From positions 62,001-126,000 of the forward strand of contig JACYUE010000002.1 of the NCBI GenBank assembly GCA_014841595.1: a stretch of DNA of 64,000 bases. Reading direction: 5' to 3'. The position numbers and the translations under genes were made by a program. This stretch comes from Oxalobacteraceae sp. CFBP 8761 (GTDB taxonomy: Bacteria; Pseudomonadota; Gammaproteobacteria; Burkholderiales; Burkholderiaceae_D). Shown piece by piece: positions 1-10,467 of the stretch (the stretch's first letter is position 1; each line of letters opens with the position of its first letter). Below the pieces are notes generated by a model. It had not been told where the DNA came from and did no database searches. It saw only the letters and a program-made list of their open reading frames with translations.

Positions 1-2651
1 TCGCCGAGAAGCCGTCGGTCGCGAACGACATCGCCAAGACGCTGGGCGGCTTCACCAAGCACGATGAGTACTTCGAATCGGACGAATTCGTGCTCTCGTC
101 GGCTGTTGGCCACCTGCTCGAAATCGCCGTGCCCGAAGAGCACGACGTCAAGCGCGGCAAGTGGAGCTTCACGCACCTGCCGATGATCCCGCCGTACTTC
201 GCGCTCAATCCGATCGCCAAGACCGAATCGCGCCTGAAGGTGCTGAATCGTTTGATCAAGCGCAAGGATGTGACGACCCTGATCAACGCATGCGATGCCG
301 GGCGTGAGGGTGAACTGATCTTCCGCCTGATCGCGCAGAACGCGAAGGCCAAGCAACCGGTCAAGCGCCTGTGGCTGCAGTCGATGACGGCCGGCGCGAT
401 CCGCGACGGCTTCGCCAATCTGCGCAGCGACGAAGAAATGCTGCCGCTGGCCGATGCCGCGCGCTGCCGCTCCGAAGCCGACTGGCTGATCGGCATCAAC
501 GGCACGCGCGCGATGACGGCGTTCAACTCGAAAGAGGGTGGCTTCTACCTGACCACCGTCGGCCGCGTCCAGACGCCGACGCTGTCGATCGTCGTCGAGC
601 GCGAAGAAAAGATCAAGAAATTCGTCCCGCGCGACTATTGGGAAGTGCGCGCCGAGTTCGTGTGCGCCGCCGGTATCTACGAAGGCCGCTGGCTCGACCA
701 GAAGTTCAAGAAGGACGAGAACGACCCTGAAAAACGCGCCGAGCGCCTGTGGAGCAAGACTGCGGCCGACTCGATCGCCGCCGCCTGCCGCGGCAAGCAG
801 GGCGCCGTCACCGAAGAGTCCAAACCGACCACGTCGATGGCGCCGGCGCTGTTCGACCTGACGAGCCTGCAGCGCGAAGCCAACGGCCGCTTCGGTTTCT
901 CGGCCAAGAACACGCTGGGCCTGGCCCAGGCGCTATACGAAAAGCACAAGGTGCTGACCTACCCGCGTACCGATTCGCGCCACTTGCCAGAAGACTATAT
1001 CGCTACGGTCAAGGAAACGCTGGTCGCGCTGGCCGAGACCAATAACTATAACCAGTTCGCCAAGCAAGTGACCAAGGGCGGCTGGGTCAAGCCGAACAAG
1101 CGCATTTTCGACAACACCAAGATTTCGGATCACTTCGCGATCATCCCGACCGGCATCGTCCCGAAAAACCTGTCCGAGCCGGAACAGAAACTGTACGACC
1201 TGGTCACGCGCCGCTTCCTGGCCGTGTTCTTCCCGGCGGCCGAATTCCTGGTCACGACGCGCTTTACCGAAGTCTCCGGTCACCAGTTCAAGACCGAAGG
1301 CAAGGTCATGACCAATCCCGGCTGGCTGGCCGTGTACGGCAAGGACCTGGGCGACGACAAGGATGGCGCCAACCTGGTGCCGGTGGCCAAGGGCGAGAAA
1401 GTCCTGACCGAAAAAATCACGGCCAATGGCCTGGTCACCAAACCACCCGCACGCTACAACGAAGCGACGCTGCTGTCGGCCATGGAAGGCGCCGGCAAGC
1501 TGATCGACTCGGATGAGCTGCGCGACGCGATGGCCGGCAAGGGCCTGGGCACGCCGGCAACGCGCGCCGCCATCATCGAGGGTCTGCTGACCGAGAAATA
1601 CCTGCTGCGCGAAGGCCGCGAGCTGATGCCGACTGCCAAAGCATCGCAGCTGATGACCTTGCTGCGCGGCCTGGGTGTGAATGAACTGACAGCACCCGAG
1701 CTGACCGGCGAATGGGAATTCAAGCTCTCGCAAATGGAAAAGGGCAAGATCTCGCGTGAAGAATTCATGCGCGAAATTGCCCAGATGACCCAGATCATCG
1801 TCAAGCGCGCCAAGGAATACAGCAACGACACGATCCCGGGCGACTACGCAACGCTGACGACCCCGTGCCCGAACTGCGCGAACGTGGTCAAGGAAAACTA
1901 CCGTCGCTTTGCGTGCACCAAGTGCGATTTCTCGATGAGCAAGACGCCGGGCAGCCGCCAGTTCGAGATCAGCGAAGTCGAAGAGCTGCTCGAAAAACGC
2001 ACGATCGGCCCGCTGCAAGGCTTCCGCTCGAAGATGGGCCGCCCGTTTGCCGCCATCCTGCGCATCGTGCGCGACGAAGAGATCAAGAACTTCAAGCTCG
2101 AGTTCGATTTTGGCCAGGACGATGAAGGCGCCGATGGCGAAGGCGTGGACTTTACTGGCCAGACGCCGGTCGGCCCGTGCCCGAAGTGCACTGGTGGCGT
2201 GTTCGAAATGCCATTGGCCTATGTGTGCGAACACAGCGTGGCCAAGCCAAAGACGTGCGACTTCCGCAGCGGCCGCATCATCCTGCAGCAAGAGATTTTG
2301 CCTGAACAGATGAGCAAGCTGCTCAACGAAGGCAAGACCGACCTGCTGCCGGGCTTCGTGTCGCAGCGCACGCGGCGCGCGTTCAAGGCGTTCCTGGTGC
2401 GTGGCAAGGACAACAAGATCAGCTTCGAATTCGAAGAGCGCAAGGCCAAGCCGGGCGCCAAGGTCAAGGCGGGCGCTGCCGATGGCGCCGCAGATGCCGA
2501 GGCAACCGTCGACGGCGCAGCAGCACCGATGAAGGCAGCACGCAAAGCGGCCGCCAAGCCAGCGGCCAAGAAGGCACCTGCGGCCAAAAAGGCAGTGGCC
2601 AAGAAGCCGGCGGCCAAGAAAGCGCCTGCCAAGAAGGCGGCGGCGAAATAA
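1..2651 (+). CDS. topB: DNA topoisomerase III, 5' end outside window
   Basis: Type IA topoisomerase that relaxes and decatenates DNA through a transient 5'-phosphotyrosine bond. The frame is open from base 3 and the visible part is 882 residues. It opens with AEKPSVANDIAKTL, the usual Toprim start, so only about half a dozen N-terminal residues are missing. The Toprim acidic motif reads CDAGREGE. The catalytic tyrosine lies in LTYPRTDSR (codon 960-962). Two zinc-ribbon-like segments follow near 1867-1930 (CPNC, CTKC) and 2178-2250 (CPKC, CEH). The last 60 residues are a Lys/Ala-rich tail (AAKKAP repeats), common in betaproteobacterial TopB and probably DNA-binding. E. coli TopB is about 650 residues; the extra length is the zinc region and tail. 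A shared terminator follows. Confidence 0.95.
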   Translation, partial: AEKPSVANDIAKTLGGFTKHDEYFESDEFVLSSAVGHLLEIAVPEEHDVKRGKWSFTHLPMIPPYFALNPIAKTESRLKVLNRLIKRKDVTTLINACDAGREGELIFRLIAQNAKAKQPVKRLWLQSMTAGAIRDGFANLRSDEEMLPLADAARCRSEADWLIGINGTRAMTAFNSKEGGFYLTTVGRVQTPTLSIVVEREEKIKKFVPRDYWEVRAEFVCAAGIYEGRWLDQKFKKDENDPEKRAERLWSKTAADSIAAACRGKQGAVTEESKPTTSMAPALFDLTSLQREANGRFGFSAKNTLGLAQALYEKHKVLTYPRTDSRHLPEDYIATVKETLVALAETNNYNQFAKQVTKGGWVKPNKRIFDNTKISDHFAIIPTGIVPKNLSEPEQKLYDLVTRRFLAVFFPAAEFLVTTRFTEVSGHQFKTEGKVMTNPGWLAVYGKDLGDDKDGANLVPVAKGEKVLTEKITANGLVTKPPARYNEATLLSAMEGAGKLIDSDELRDAMAGKGLGTPATRAAIIEGLLTEKYLLREGRELMPTAKASQLMTLLRGLGVNELTAPELTGEWEFKLSQMEKGKISREEFMREIAQMTQIIVKRAKEYSNDTIPGDYATLTTPCPNCANVVKENYRRFACTKCDFSMSKTPGSRQFEISEVEELLEKRTIGPLQGFRSKMGRPFAAILRIVRDEEIKNFKLEFDFGQDDEGADGEGVDFTGQTPVGPCPKCTGGVFEMPLAYVCEHSVAKPKTCDFRSGRIILQQEILPEQMSKLLNEGKTDLLPGFVSQRTRRAFKAFLVRGKDNKISFEFEERKAKPGAKVKAGAADGAADAEATVDGAAAPMKAARKAAAKPAAKKAPAAKKAVAKKPAAKKAPAKKAAAK

Positions 2652-2670
2652 ACCAGCGCCCACCGGCGTA

Positions 2671-2698
2671 AAAAAACCGCGGCATGCCGCGGTTTTTT
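2671..2698. terminator. Bidirectional rho-independent terminator
   Basis: A perfect hairpin with the stem ACCGCGGCATGCCGCGGT is flanked by an A-run on the left and a T-run on the right, so it can end transcripts from both sides. It lies between the convergent ends of topB (2651) and the small gene ending at 2723. Confidence 0.9.
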
Positions 2699-2722
2699 GT
2701 TTTTCAGACGAACCGAACGCTG

Positions 2723-2929
2723 TCAGTCCTGCCATTCCTTCAGTGCGCGAATGGCTGCTTCGCCGTTGTGAATGGCTTGCACGCGCCGCACGACTTCATT
2801 GCGCCACGCTTCATCGGCGTCCTGATCGGGACCGTCGATATCCTGCAGCAGCATGTGTAGCACTTGCTGTTTCTCTGTTGCGTTCAGCATCTGGATTTTT
2901 TCGGTAATCTCCGTGACCAGGTTTGACAT
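2723..2929 (-). CDS. Small addiction-module-type protein, orphan
   Basis: A 68-residue acidic, helical protein (MSNLVTEITEKIQ to RALKEWQD). Size, charge and the pattern LNATEKQQVLHMLL...DEAWRNEVVRRVQ resemble the short RelB-like 'putative addiction module component' proteins, which usually pair with a RelE/ParE toxin. The start at 2929 is chosen because GGAGGA lies 7 bases upstream; a longer in-frame start at 3004 would run into the neighbouring gene. No toxin-sized partner frame is adjacent, so if it is an antitoxin it is orphaned. The assignment rests on resemblance only. Confidence 0.6.
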   Translation of the reverse strand: MSNLVTEITEKIQMLNATEKQQVLHMLLQDIDGPDQDADEAWRNEVVRRVQAIHNGEAAIRALKEWQD

Positions 2930-2972
2930 GACGCTTCCTCCCCCATATTTTGATTTGATCATAGCGCGAGAA

Positions 2973-5900
2973 CTACGGCTTGTCGACTGCAAGCATATTG
3001 TCACGCGGTTTTCGATCGATCAGCTTGTTATCGGGATCGATGCCGGCGCGCGCCGGCATGCCATTGACCACCAGCGTAATCTGCTGTTCGGCCCGGCTGA
3101 CGAGGCGCCGTTCGCGCACCAGAGGATTGCCGTCGCTGTCGTCCACGCCGAATTCGATGAAGTCGTGTAGCGGCATCGGCTGCTCTTCGCCCTGGTCGGT
3201 AGCGCGCATCTTGCCGGCGCTGGCATGGATCGTCACGTCGTACCTGCCATCGGCGCGCCGGTGCGCCGTGGCGCTGTCGGCCCGGTTCTCGTACAGCACG
3301 ATCGATTCGAACAGGTCGTCGATCAGGTAGGCCTTCGCCGGCGGCGTCACGGCGCGCAGGCCGTCGATCAGGCTTGACGCGGTCGGGTAGGGCGGGCCCT
3401 GGTAGCCGTGCTGCGCCAACAGCCCGCGCAGCACGCCGTTGACGACATCCTCGCCCAGCATGTCCTGCATCAGGTACAGCGCCAGCGCGCCTTTCTGATA
3501 CTGGATGTACGGTTGCTGCTCATTGAGCGCCAGCGGCGCTTCCTTGCGCTGCTCGTTCGCGCGGCCCCTGAGGTAGCCGTCGAGGTCATAGCGCAGGAAG
3601 CGCCGCATCTTGCCCGCGCCGTAAGCGCGCTGCATGACCATGAGCGCCATGTACTCGGACACCCCTTCGCTGAGCACCGTGCTGCCGCGCGTATTGGCGC
3701 CGATGAGCTGGTGCCCCCACCACTGGTGCGCCGTCTCGTGCGCGCTGATGTAGAACGGGTAGTCGAGGTCTTTTGGTGAACCGGGATCGATGCGCGCAAT
3801 GAAGCCGGCGCTTTCCGAGAACGGGATCACGCCGGGGTAGGCAACGGCGCCATCACTGTAACGGGGGAATTCGACGATGCGCAGTTCGCGCAGCGGATAG
3901 CGCCCGAAGTTGCGCGCGCCATAATCGAGGCCCGCCTGGGCGCCGCGCACCATGCGTTCCACGTTCGCTTCGTGGCCCGGGTGGTAATACACGTCGATCG
4001 TCACGTCCTGCCAGCGTTCGTGGCGCACTTCGTAGCGCGCCGACTGGAAGGCGTAGCTGTTGAGCATCGGGCGGTCCATCTTGTAGCGGAAGTAGCGCCG
4101 CCCGTCCTGGCTCCATTCGCGCACCAGCGTGCCTGGCGCCACCGCGATCTGGTCGGCGCTCGTGCTGACGGTGGTCTCGAAGTCGATCCAGTCGGCGTCC
4201 ACGCCCAGCAGGTGGTTGGCACGCGCCGCCGGATCGTCGCGCGCAGCCATGCGCGCGCGCGGGGCCAGGCCGTGGCGGCGACGATCGCGTTCGTCGCGCA
4301 GTTCCACCGCCGGCTGGTAGCCGATGCGCGGCATGACGTCATCCGTAAAGAACGTGCCGTTGCCCACCACCGGCGTCTCGCTGCCCAGGCCGAGCAGGCC
4401 GCGCGGCGCGTAGTCGACGGTGAAGTCCAGCCCCATGCGCGCGCCCGGCGCCATCGGCGTGGCCAGGCGATAGCGATAGAAACCCCGTTCCGGGTCGCTC
4501 GCTGCCAGCGTTGCCGGCTGCGTGAACGTCACGTTCAGGCGCGCGCCGCGCTGCTGGTACAGCACCACGTCCGACAACGGGCGGCTGGTGCGGTTCTCGA
4601 GCTGATAACTGCCCTTGACCTGCAGCGCGCGCGCGGCGGGATGGATGGCCGTATCGAGTTTGACGGCGGTGATGCGCGGCTGCGGCAGGAACGCGGTGCG
4701 GTGGTAGCGCTGTTCGTAGTCGGCGCGCAGCTGTTCGGCCTGGTGCGCGCTCAGGTAGCCGCCCTGCGCCATTTCCCATGCGAGGAAGGCGCCGCTGCCC
4801 GCGAACACGACGGCGCCGGTGCCGATCGTGGCCAGCACCGGGAGGCTCAGGCTGCGGCGCGCCAGGTGCAGGCGCTCGCGCCAGCCGCTATCGACGCCGC
4901 GCGGCCACAGCGCGCGCGCCGCGCCCAACAGCATCAGCGCCGCGCCGCCCCAGTACAGCAGGTAGAAGCGTTCGCGCAGCAGGTAGTGGCCAAAGCCGTT
5001 CATCGCCGAATAGGTCAGGTCGGGCCAGACCGCGTACAGCACCAGCGGATGATCCAGGCCCGCGCCATTGAAGGCGAGCGCCGCCAGCACCCAGCCGATC
5101 ATGACGAAGTTGGCTAGGTATTTGTGGTTGACGATGACTTGCACGGCGATCGCCAGCACCGCAAGCAGCGCAAAGTGCGGCAGCATGACCGAGAACAGCG
5201 CCTGCAGGTACAGGCCCGGTTCGAGCTGGAAGTACCCCTTGAAGAGCTGGATCAGCATGGCCGTGACCATGGCGACGAGCAGCAGGCAGGCTTGCAGCCC
5301 GATCAGCGCCAGCGTCTTGCTGGCCAGCGGCAGCCAGCTTGGCACCGGCAGCGCATCGAGAATCTGGCTGGTGCGCATCTCGCGCTCGCGCCAGACCAGT
5401 TCACCGGCATAGAAGATGGTCGTGATGATCACGAACAGGCCGGTGACACCGCGGATCAGTTCCAGCATCATGTACGTGACGGGATAGGTCGGCGTGCCAT
5501 ACACCGCGCCCAGGTCGAGCGCGCTGGCGATCAGTGCGAGCACGCCGGCCGTGGCCAGCGCCACGAAGTATGCGTTGCGGGTCGATTCGCGCAGCTCGCC
5601 CCAGCCCGATTTGACGAGCAGCACGGCCAGGCTGCGGGCCGCGAAATCGGGCGGCGTGCTGGTGTCGCGCGCCGCCCGCGACAACGGCGGGGTAAGCCCG
5701 GAGGGCAGCCCGGACGGCAGTTCGGGCGCCAGCTTGCGGCGTGCGCGCGTCTGGCCTTCGGTCTCGCCGACGGCCTGGAAGCGCCAGTAGCCAAGCAGCA
5801 GCACCAGCAGCGAGAAACCGGCCCAGATCACGCGGTTGACCAGGTACACATCGGTCAATGCAATCAGGCGCACGTTACGCTCGGCCAGCGGCCAGTATTC

Positions 5901-6587
5901 GGTCAGGCGGATCAGGGCCGTGGTGCCGAACGGGTCGATCAGCGCGGCCAGTGTCTTGAAATCGAGGTCGCGCGCCAGCGACGGCGCGACCGTGTACCCG
6001 AGCGTCATGATGACGCTGGCCACGTACACCGGCAGCATGCGCCGCGTGAGGGCGGCCAGCACGAAGAAGATCGCACCAAAGATGAACAGGTTGGGCAGGA
6101 GCGTGAACAGATACGGCGTGAGCCAGGCGGCCAGCGGCGCGCCGCCGAGGCGATCGGGCGCGATCCCGGGCAGCATGGTGCCGAACCACAGGCCCAGCAC
6201 GATGCCGGCGAAGATCACGGCCAGCGTGGCATACGCGCCCAGGAAGCGGCCGAACACGTAGTCGGCCTTGCGCAGCGGCGCGCTGAAAAAGAAGTGGTGC
6301 ATCTCGTGCTCGAAATCCTGCTGCACCGCGCGGCCCATGACGGCTGCGGCAACAATGACCCCGAGGCTGCCGAGCATCGCGGTGGCCAGCGCGATCTGGC
6401 GTGGCCCATCGATCGCGATGCGGGCGCCGAACGTGATCGACAGCTCGCGAAACGCGCCGCCCGACGCCACCATCCACAGCATCCCGAGCGCCAGGAAGCC
6501 GCCAAAATACACCCAGGTCGACAGCAGCCGCAGGCGCTGCCTGGCCTCGAAACGGGCAATGACGAGCAGCGCGCGCACGGTCAGCAA
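2973..6587 (-). CDS. ABC-2 permease fused to M1-family aminopeptidase
   Basis: A 1204-residue fusion. The first half (about 1-560) carries two sets of roughly six hydrophobic helices in ABC-2 permease style, joined by a Pro-rich loop near 285-315. A further helix near 590 leads into a periplasmic half (about 620-1204) with a gluzincin site: HETAH at residues 950-954 and the next glutamate in LSEG at 974. That pattern is typical of the M1 peptidases fused to permeases. The start overlaps the 3' end of the ATP-binding gene by 7 bases, so the two form one transporter. Substrate is unknown; a coupled export and peptide-trimming role is only inference. Confidence 0.88.
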   Translation of the reverse strand: MLTVRALLVIARFEARQRLRLLSTWVYFGGFLALGMLWMVASGGAFRELSITFGARIAIDGPRQIALATAMLGSLGVIVAAAVMGRAVQQDFEHEMHHFFFSAPLRKADYVFGRFLGAYATLAVIFAGIVLGLWFGTMLPGIAPDRLGGAPLAAWLTPYLFTLLPNLFIFGAIFFVLAALTRRMLPVYVASVIMTLGYTVAPSLARDLDFKTLAALIDPFGTTALIRLTEYWPLAERNVRLIALTDVYLVNRVIWAGFSLLVLLLGYWRFQAVGETEGQTRARRKLAPELPSGLPSGLTPPLSRAARDTSTPPDFAARSLAVLLVKSGWGELRESTRNAYFVALATAGVLALIASALDLGAVYGTPTYPVTYMMLELIRGVTGLFVIITTIFYAGELVWREREMRTSQILDALPVPSWLPLASKTLALIGLQACLLLVAMVTAMLIQLFKGYFQLEPGLYLQALFSVMLPHFALLAVLAIAVQVIVNHKYLANFVMIGWVLAALAFNGAGLDHPLVLYAVWPDLTYSAMNGFGHYLLRERFYLLYWGGAALMLLGAARALWPRGVDSGWRERLHLARRSLSLPVLATIGTGAVVFAGSGAFLAWEMAQGGYLSAHQAEQLRADYEQRYHRTAFLPQPRITAVKLDTAIHPAARALQVKGSYQLENRTSRPLSDVVLYQQRGARLNVTFTQPATLAASDPERGFYRYRLATPMAPGARMGLDFTVDYAPRGLLGLGSETPVVGNGTFFTDDVMPRIGYQPAVELRDERDRRRHGLAPRARMAARDDPAARANHLLGVDADWIDFETTVSTSADQIAVAPGTLVREWSQDGRRYFRYKMDRPMLNSYAFQSARYEVRHERWQDVTIDVYYHPGHEANVERMVRGAQAGLDYGARNFGRYPLRELRIVEFPRYSDGAVAYPGVIPFSESAGFIARIDPGSPKDLDYPFYISAHETAHQWWGHQLIGANTRGSTVLSEGVSEYMALMVMQRAYGAGKMRRFLRYDLDGYLRGRANEQRKEAPLALNEQQPYIQYQKGALALYLMQDMLGEDVVNGVLRGLLAQHGYQGPPYPTASSLIDGLRAVTPPAKAYLIDDLFESIVLYENRADSATAHRRADGRYDVTIHASAGKMRATDQGEEQPMPLHDFIEFGVDDSDGNPLVRERRLVSRAEQQITLVVNGMPARAGIDPDNKLIDRKPRDNMLAVDKP

Positions 6588-7474
6588 TCCCCGGCGGCGG
6601 GATTATGACGGCCGGCGATGGTGGCGAAGTACACGTCGTCCAGGCTCGCGCGGGCCGGCTCGAAGCCGTCGCCCGGATCGTCCTCGGCATACACGTGGAT
6701 CAGCGTGCGGCCACTGAGCAGGCGGCTCGAGATCACGCTGTGGCGCGCCTGGAATGCCGGCAGTTCGGCCTTGGTGACGAAACGCGCCCAGATGAAGTCT
6801 TCGATGCCGTAGATGAGTTCTTGCGGCTCGCCGCACAGCAGCACCTGGCCCTTGTTGATGATCGCCATATTGGCGCACAGGTCGGCCACGTCGGACACGA
6901 TGTGGGTCGAGAGCAGCACGGTGCGCTCTTCGCCGATGTCCGACAGCAGATTGTGAAAGCGCACGCGCTCCTGCGGATCCAGGCCCGCCGTGGGTTCGTC
7001 GACGATGATCAGGCGCGGGTCGCCAAGCAGGGCCTGGGCAATGCCGAAGCGCTGGCGCATGCCGCCCGAGAAGGTGCCCAAGCGCTGCGCGCGCACGTCC
7101 CACAGATTGGTCTGTTGCAGCAGGCCGTCGACGACCTCGCGCCGGCGTGCCCGGTGCGACAGACCCTTGAGCTGCGCGAAATGGTCGAGCAGGTCGTAGG
7201 CCGTGACCTTCGGATAGACGCCGAAGTCCTGTGGCAGGTAGCCGAGCATGCGGCGCACCGCGTCTTTTTCGTCCAGCACATCGATATCGTCGAGGAACAC
7301 CGAGCCGGCGTCGCATTCCTGCAGCGTGGCCAGGATCCGCATCAGTGTCGATTTGCCCGCGCCGTTCGGGCCGAGCAGCCCGAACATCCCGGCCGGGATA
7401 TTCAGCGTGACACGGTCGAGCGCGACCACGCCGTTGGCGTAGGTCTTGGACAAATTGCGGATCTTTAATTGCAT
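6581..7474 (-). CDS. ABC transporter ATP-binding protein of the permease/M1 system
   Basis: A 297-residue ATPase. Walker A is GPNGAGKST, the Q-loop is at YLPQDFG, the signature is FSGGMRQR (Phe instead of the usual Leu), Walker B is [13 protein letters not shown], and the switch His is in [11 protein letters not shown]-terminal extension of about 70 residues follows, as in ABC-2 exporter ATPases. AGGAG lies 6 bases before the ATG. It is the first gene of a two-gene operon with the permease-peptidase fusion and overlaps it by 7 bases. A 14-bp palindrome sits 20 bases upstream. Confidence 0.92.
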   Translation of the reverse strand: MQLKIRNLSKTYANGVVALDRVTLNIPAGMFGLLGPNGAGKSTLMRILATLQECDAGSVFLDDIDVLDEKDAVRRMLGYLPQDFGVYPKVTAYDLLDHFAQLKGLSHRARRREVVDGLLQQTNLWDVRAQRLGTFSGGMRQRFGIAQALLGDPRLIIVDEPTAGLDPQERVRFHNLLSDIGEERTVLLSTHIVSDVADLCANMAIINKGQVLLCGEPQELIYGIEDFIWARFVTKAELPAFQARHSVISSRLLSGRTLIHVYAEDDPGDGFEPARASLDDVYFATIAGRHNPAAGDC

Positions 7475-7493
7475 GACAACTCCTGGCTGCAGT

Positions 7494-7507
7494 GATGTAT
7501 TTACATC
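7494..7507. promoter_or_regulatory. Palindrome upstream of ABC/M1 operon, operator candidate
   Basis: GATGTA-TT-TACATC is a perfect inverted repeat 20 bases upstream of the ATP-binding gene start, in the divergent region shared with the gene at 7690. Position and symmetry suit a repressor site, but no regulator gene adjoins it. Confidence 0.4.
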
Positions 7508-7689
7508 GCAGCTACTCTTTTTTCACACTGGCATTGTATTCAATCGTCACGGCGAGGGCAGGCACGGTGCGATACACGGGCCAAAGCGGGCCACAGGCTG
7601 CATTATCCGGTGACAGGGTGCATGCCGGGTTTCTTTCTATAAATTTGTTGTCCTGCGCAACGGGTGTGCGGCCCGCGCCCGCCCAAATT

Positions 7690-8136
7690 ATGGATAATGG
7701 CAACATGGACGCCGCCACCCAAGACAAACTGATAATCCTGATGCGCGAAGGGCGCAGCCGGGCCGAATCGACCGACTGGTTCCGCGTCGGCCTGGGCCTG
7801 GTGTATCTGGCCGGCCTGATGACGAAGGACGAAATCGACTTCAAGACGGTCGACCGCGAATTCAACCGCTTCATCTACCACACGCTGGGCAACGGCCACA
7901 CGATCACCAGCGTGCTGCAGTTCATGAGCGGCGAGAAGGTCATGCCCACCGTGGAATCGAGTCGTTTTCTGGACGCGTTTTCGCGCCACTGTCCCGGTGT
8001 GCCGATCGTGTCGGTGCCATACCTGCTTGAACTGAACCTGGGCGTGGCCAAGAACATCTCGGGCATCGAACCCGAAGGCCCGCTGGTCGAGTGGATCGCG
8101 AGAACTAAGGCATATAATGAAGGCCTCAGCGACTAG
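7690..8136 (+). CDS. Conserved-looking protein of unknown function upstream of coq7
   Basis: 148 residues, soluble, no signal peptide or membrane helix. I do not recognise the family. It is mostly helical in character, with the segments KLIILMREGRSRAESTDWFRV, FNRFIYHTLGNGHTIT and VPYLLELNLGVAKN. Two candidate starts exist, ATG 7690 and ATG 7705; neither has a strong ribosome site. The frame stays open upstream to 7492, but that part reads unlike protein. coq7 starts 15 bases after its stop, so the two are probably cotranscribed. Confidence 0.65.
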   Translation: MDNGNMDAATQDKLIILMREGRSRAESTDWFRVGLGLVYLAGLMTKDEIDFKTVDREFNRFIYHTLGNGHTITSVLQFMSGEKVMPTVESSRFLDAFSRHCPGVPIVSVPYLLELNLGVAKNISGIEPEGPLVEWIARTKAYNEGLSD

Positions 8137-8151
8137 ATTACCGAGCCAGCC

Positions 8152-8796
8152 ATGACCGCGAATCGTTTCATCAGCCCCCTGGACCACCTGATTGTCGGCG
8201 TCGACAAGGCCTTGCGCGTCGTCGGCGGCGTGACCGCCATGTCGCGCCCGAACCCGGCCACGCACGCCATGGACAGCGAACTGTCCGACACCGAGCGCCG
8301 TCACAGCGCGGGCCTGATGCGCGTGAACCATGTCGGCGAAGTGTGCGCCCAAGCGCTGTACGATGCGCAGGCCAGTTTTGCCCACACGCCGCAACTGCGC
8401 GCGCAGTTCGAAGAAGCCGGCCAGGAAGAAGAAGACCACCTGGCCTGGTGCGCGCAGCGCCTGGACGAACTGGGTTCGCAGCCGAGCGTACTCAATCCGC
8501 TGTGGTATGCGGGCGCCTATGTGATGGGCGCGGTGGCGGCCCGGATCGGCGACCCGGTCAGCCTGGGCTTCGTGGTGGAGACCGAACGCCAGGTCGAGGC
8601 GCATTTGAACAGCCACCTCGAACTGCTGCCGCAGCAGGACGCCAAATCGCGCGCGATCGTCGACCAGATGCGCATCGATGAAATCGCGCACGCCGACGCG
8701 GCCCAAAGCATGGGCGCAGCCCCGTTGCCGATGCCGGTCAAGATGGCGATGCGGGCGATGGCCAAGGTCATGACCACCGCCGCCTACCGCATCTGA
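8152..8796 (+). CDS. coq7: Demethoxyubiquinone hydroxylase (di-iron)
   Basis: Hydroxylates the demethoxyubiquinone ring at a late step of ubiquinone synthesis at the inner membrane. 214 residues, matching the longer bacterial Coq7 forms. The di-iron carboxylate ligands are visible: Glu63 in RVNHVGEVC, the ExxH at EEDH (93-96), a second-half Glu in [11 protein letters not shown], and ExxH in DEIAHAD near the end. The conserved [13 protein letters not shown] core and the two four-helix halves make the call firm. It follows the unknown gene at 7690 by 15 bases and ends 9 bases from the convergent osmC-family gene. Confidence 0.95.
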   Translation: MTANRFISPLDHLIVGVDKALRVVGGVTAMSRPNPATHAMDSELSDTERRHSAGLMRVNHVGEVCAQALYDAQASFAHTPQLRAQFEEAGQEEEDHLAWCAQRLDELGSQPSVLNPLWYAGAYVMGAVAARIGDPVSLGFVVETERQVEAHLNSHLELLPQQDAKSRAIVDQMRIDEIAHADAAQSMGAAPLPMPVKMAMRAMAKVMTTAAYRI

Positions 8797-8805
8797 GGCC
8801 CCGTC

Positions 8806-9228
8806 TTAACTTTCGACGATCTCGATCGAGTGCGTGATCTCGGCGGTCTTGGCCAGCATGGCCGACGCCGAGCAGTACTTGTCATGCGATAGCTGCACCG
8901 CGCGTTCGACGGCCGCCGGCTTCAGGTTGCGGCCCGTGACCACGAAGTGGAAGTTAATCTTCGTGAAGACCTTCGGATCCACCTCGGCGCGCTCGGCCTG
9001 CAGTGTCACATCGCACCCGCGCACGTCTTCACGCCCGCGCTTGAGGATCAGCACCACGTCATACGCGGCGCAGCCGCCGGTGCCGATCAACACCATTTCC
9101 ATCGGGCGTGGCGCCAGATTGTGGCCGCCGCCTTCCGGTGCGCCATCCATCGCCACCATGTGGCCGCTGCCCGTCTGGGCCCGGAAGCTCATGCCCGACG
9201 GGCCGTTCCAGCTGACTTTTACATCCAT
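8806..9228 (-). CDS. OsmC-family protein (YhfA-like)
   Basis: 140 residues. The family detoxifies organic hydroperoxides with two cysteines, or has related thiol-dependent roles. The two expected cysteines are present in GTGGCAAYDV and HDKYCSASAM, separated as in OsmC proteins. Its compact length and the PRPMEMVLIGTGGC segment fit the YhfA-type subgroup better than Ohr. It lies downstream of, and in the same direction as, the NatAB-like ABC genes (gap 54 bases), so cotranscription is possible. Confidence 0.88.
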   Translation of the reverse strand: MDVKVSWNGPSGMSFRAQTGSGHMVAMDGAPEGGGHNLAPRPMEMVLIGTGGCAAYDVVLILKRGREDVRGCDVTLQAERAEVDPKVFTKINFHFVVTGRNLKPAAVERAVQLSHDKYCSASAMLAKTAEITHSIEIVES

Positions 9229-9282
9229 GTTCTGCTCCGCTGTGCTGTGTTCTTGAAAAGGGGCTTCGATTGTACGGCGGGA

Positions 9283-10467
9283 TTACACACCGAGCACGTA
9301 TTTCTCGCTCTTCATGCGCCAGCTCGCGAACGCCACCACCAGTAGCGCCGGGAGCAGCGCGCACAGGAATGTCAGCACGAAGGGCAGCGGGCCAATGTCG
9401 CCCGTCTTGGCCAGTTCCTTGACCAGCGTCTGGTTCGACAGCATCGGCACCAGGTACATCCAGGTCGCGGTCTTGAGTTCCATGAACGAGACCACGAAGC
9501 CCGGAATCACGGGCAGGATGGTCACGAAGCTGACCGTGGTCTGGGCTTCCTTGAAGGTCTTCGCGTTCATCGCCAGGCCGATGAACAGGGCGCTCGAGAG
9601 CAGCGACAGCGGCACCGTGACCAGGCACACGAGCATCAGCTCACCCCAGCCCAGGTTCCACGACATGCCGATTTCCTCAAGTGGCAGCCAGCGCAGGATC
9701 GCGTGGGCGACGCACAGGATCAGCGTCACGCCCAGCAGCGACGGCACGCTCGCGGCCAGCCATTTGCCGACCACCAGTTCCCAGCTGCGGGCCGGCTGCG
9801 CCATCAGCACTTCGAGCGAGCGCCGTTCGCGTTCGCCCGCCGTGCTGTCGACGGCCGCCGACAGGTTCAGGAAAAACGCCGGCAAAAACAGGATGCCGAT
9901 GATGCCCCCGATGACCATTGCCGAGCGCGAGGCATTGGTGCCGGTGTCATGGCGCTGCAGTTCGATGGGCGAGAGTGTGGCGGGCGAGACGCCGTGCGCG
10001 AGCAGGCGCGCGCTGGCGATATTGCTGCTGTAGGCCTGCAGGATGTCTTCGACGTCGCGCCGCTGCGGGCCGCTTTCGGTGGACGAATCGAACCACAGCT
10101 CCAGGCGCGCCGGGCGCATGGCCTGGTAGTTGGCGATGTAGTCGTCCGTCACGCGCAGCACGGCGACGGTTTTTTTTGCGCGCAGCAGGTCGCCGATGGC
10201 GTCCTCATTCATCGGCGCGGCCTCGGTGACGGTCACGCTGCGCTCGCGCAGCTGGGCCATCAGGGTCGGCGCTTTGGCGCCGCCGATGACGACCATCTCG
10301 ATGCCTTCACGCTCGGTGCGCGTGTTCCGTTCGATCATCTGGTTCAGCAGCAGGCCGATGATGGCCGGGTACATCAGCGAGGCGGCCAGCAGGAACGCCA
10401 GCGTGCGGCGCTCGCGCAGCATCTCGCGCAGCTCTTTCAAAAACACGATCCGGATCTTGGACTTCAT
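9283..10467 (-). CDS. ABC-2 transporter permease, NatB-like
   Basis: 394 residues: an N-terminal cytoplasmic/helix segment (MKSKIRIVFLKELREMLRERR), a large external domain of about 150 residues, then five to six helices from about 215 onward. This matches the Na+-exporting NatB type of ABC-2 permease. Start 10467 is chosen because the frame upstream is not protein-like and ATGA at 10464-10467 couples it to the stop of the ATPase gene. The substrate cannot be read from sequence. Confidence 0.85.
   Translation of the reverse strand: MKSKIRIVFLKELREMLRERRTLAFLLAASLMYPAIIGLLLNQMIERNTRTEREGIEMVVIGGAKAPTLMAQLRERSVTVTEAAPMNEDAIGDLLRAKKTVAVLRVTDDYIANYQAMRPARLELWFDSSTESGPQRRDVEDILQAYSSNIASARLLAHGVSPATLSPIELQRHDTGTNASRSAMVIGGIIGILFLPAFFLNLSAAVDSTAGERERRSLEVLMAQPARSWELVVGKWLAASVPSLLGVTLILCVAHAILRWLPLEEIGMSWNLGWGELMLVCLVTVPLSLLSSALFIGLAMNAKTFKEAQTTVSFVTILPVIPGFVVSFMELKTATWMYLVPMLSNQTLVKELAKTGDIGPLPFVLTFLCALLPALLVVAFASWRMKSEKYVLGV

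Noticed and set aside
933..2735. 600-codon open frame antisense to topB
   Set aside because: It mirrors topB in a GC-rich third-position pattern, reads as Arg/Leu/His-rich sequence and has no motif. The same holds for 20172-21656, 23193-24890, 27864-29687, 30598-32355 and similar long antisense frames.
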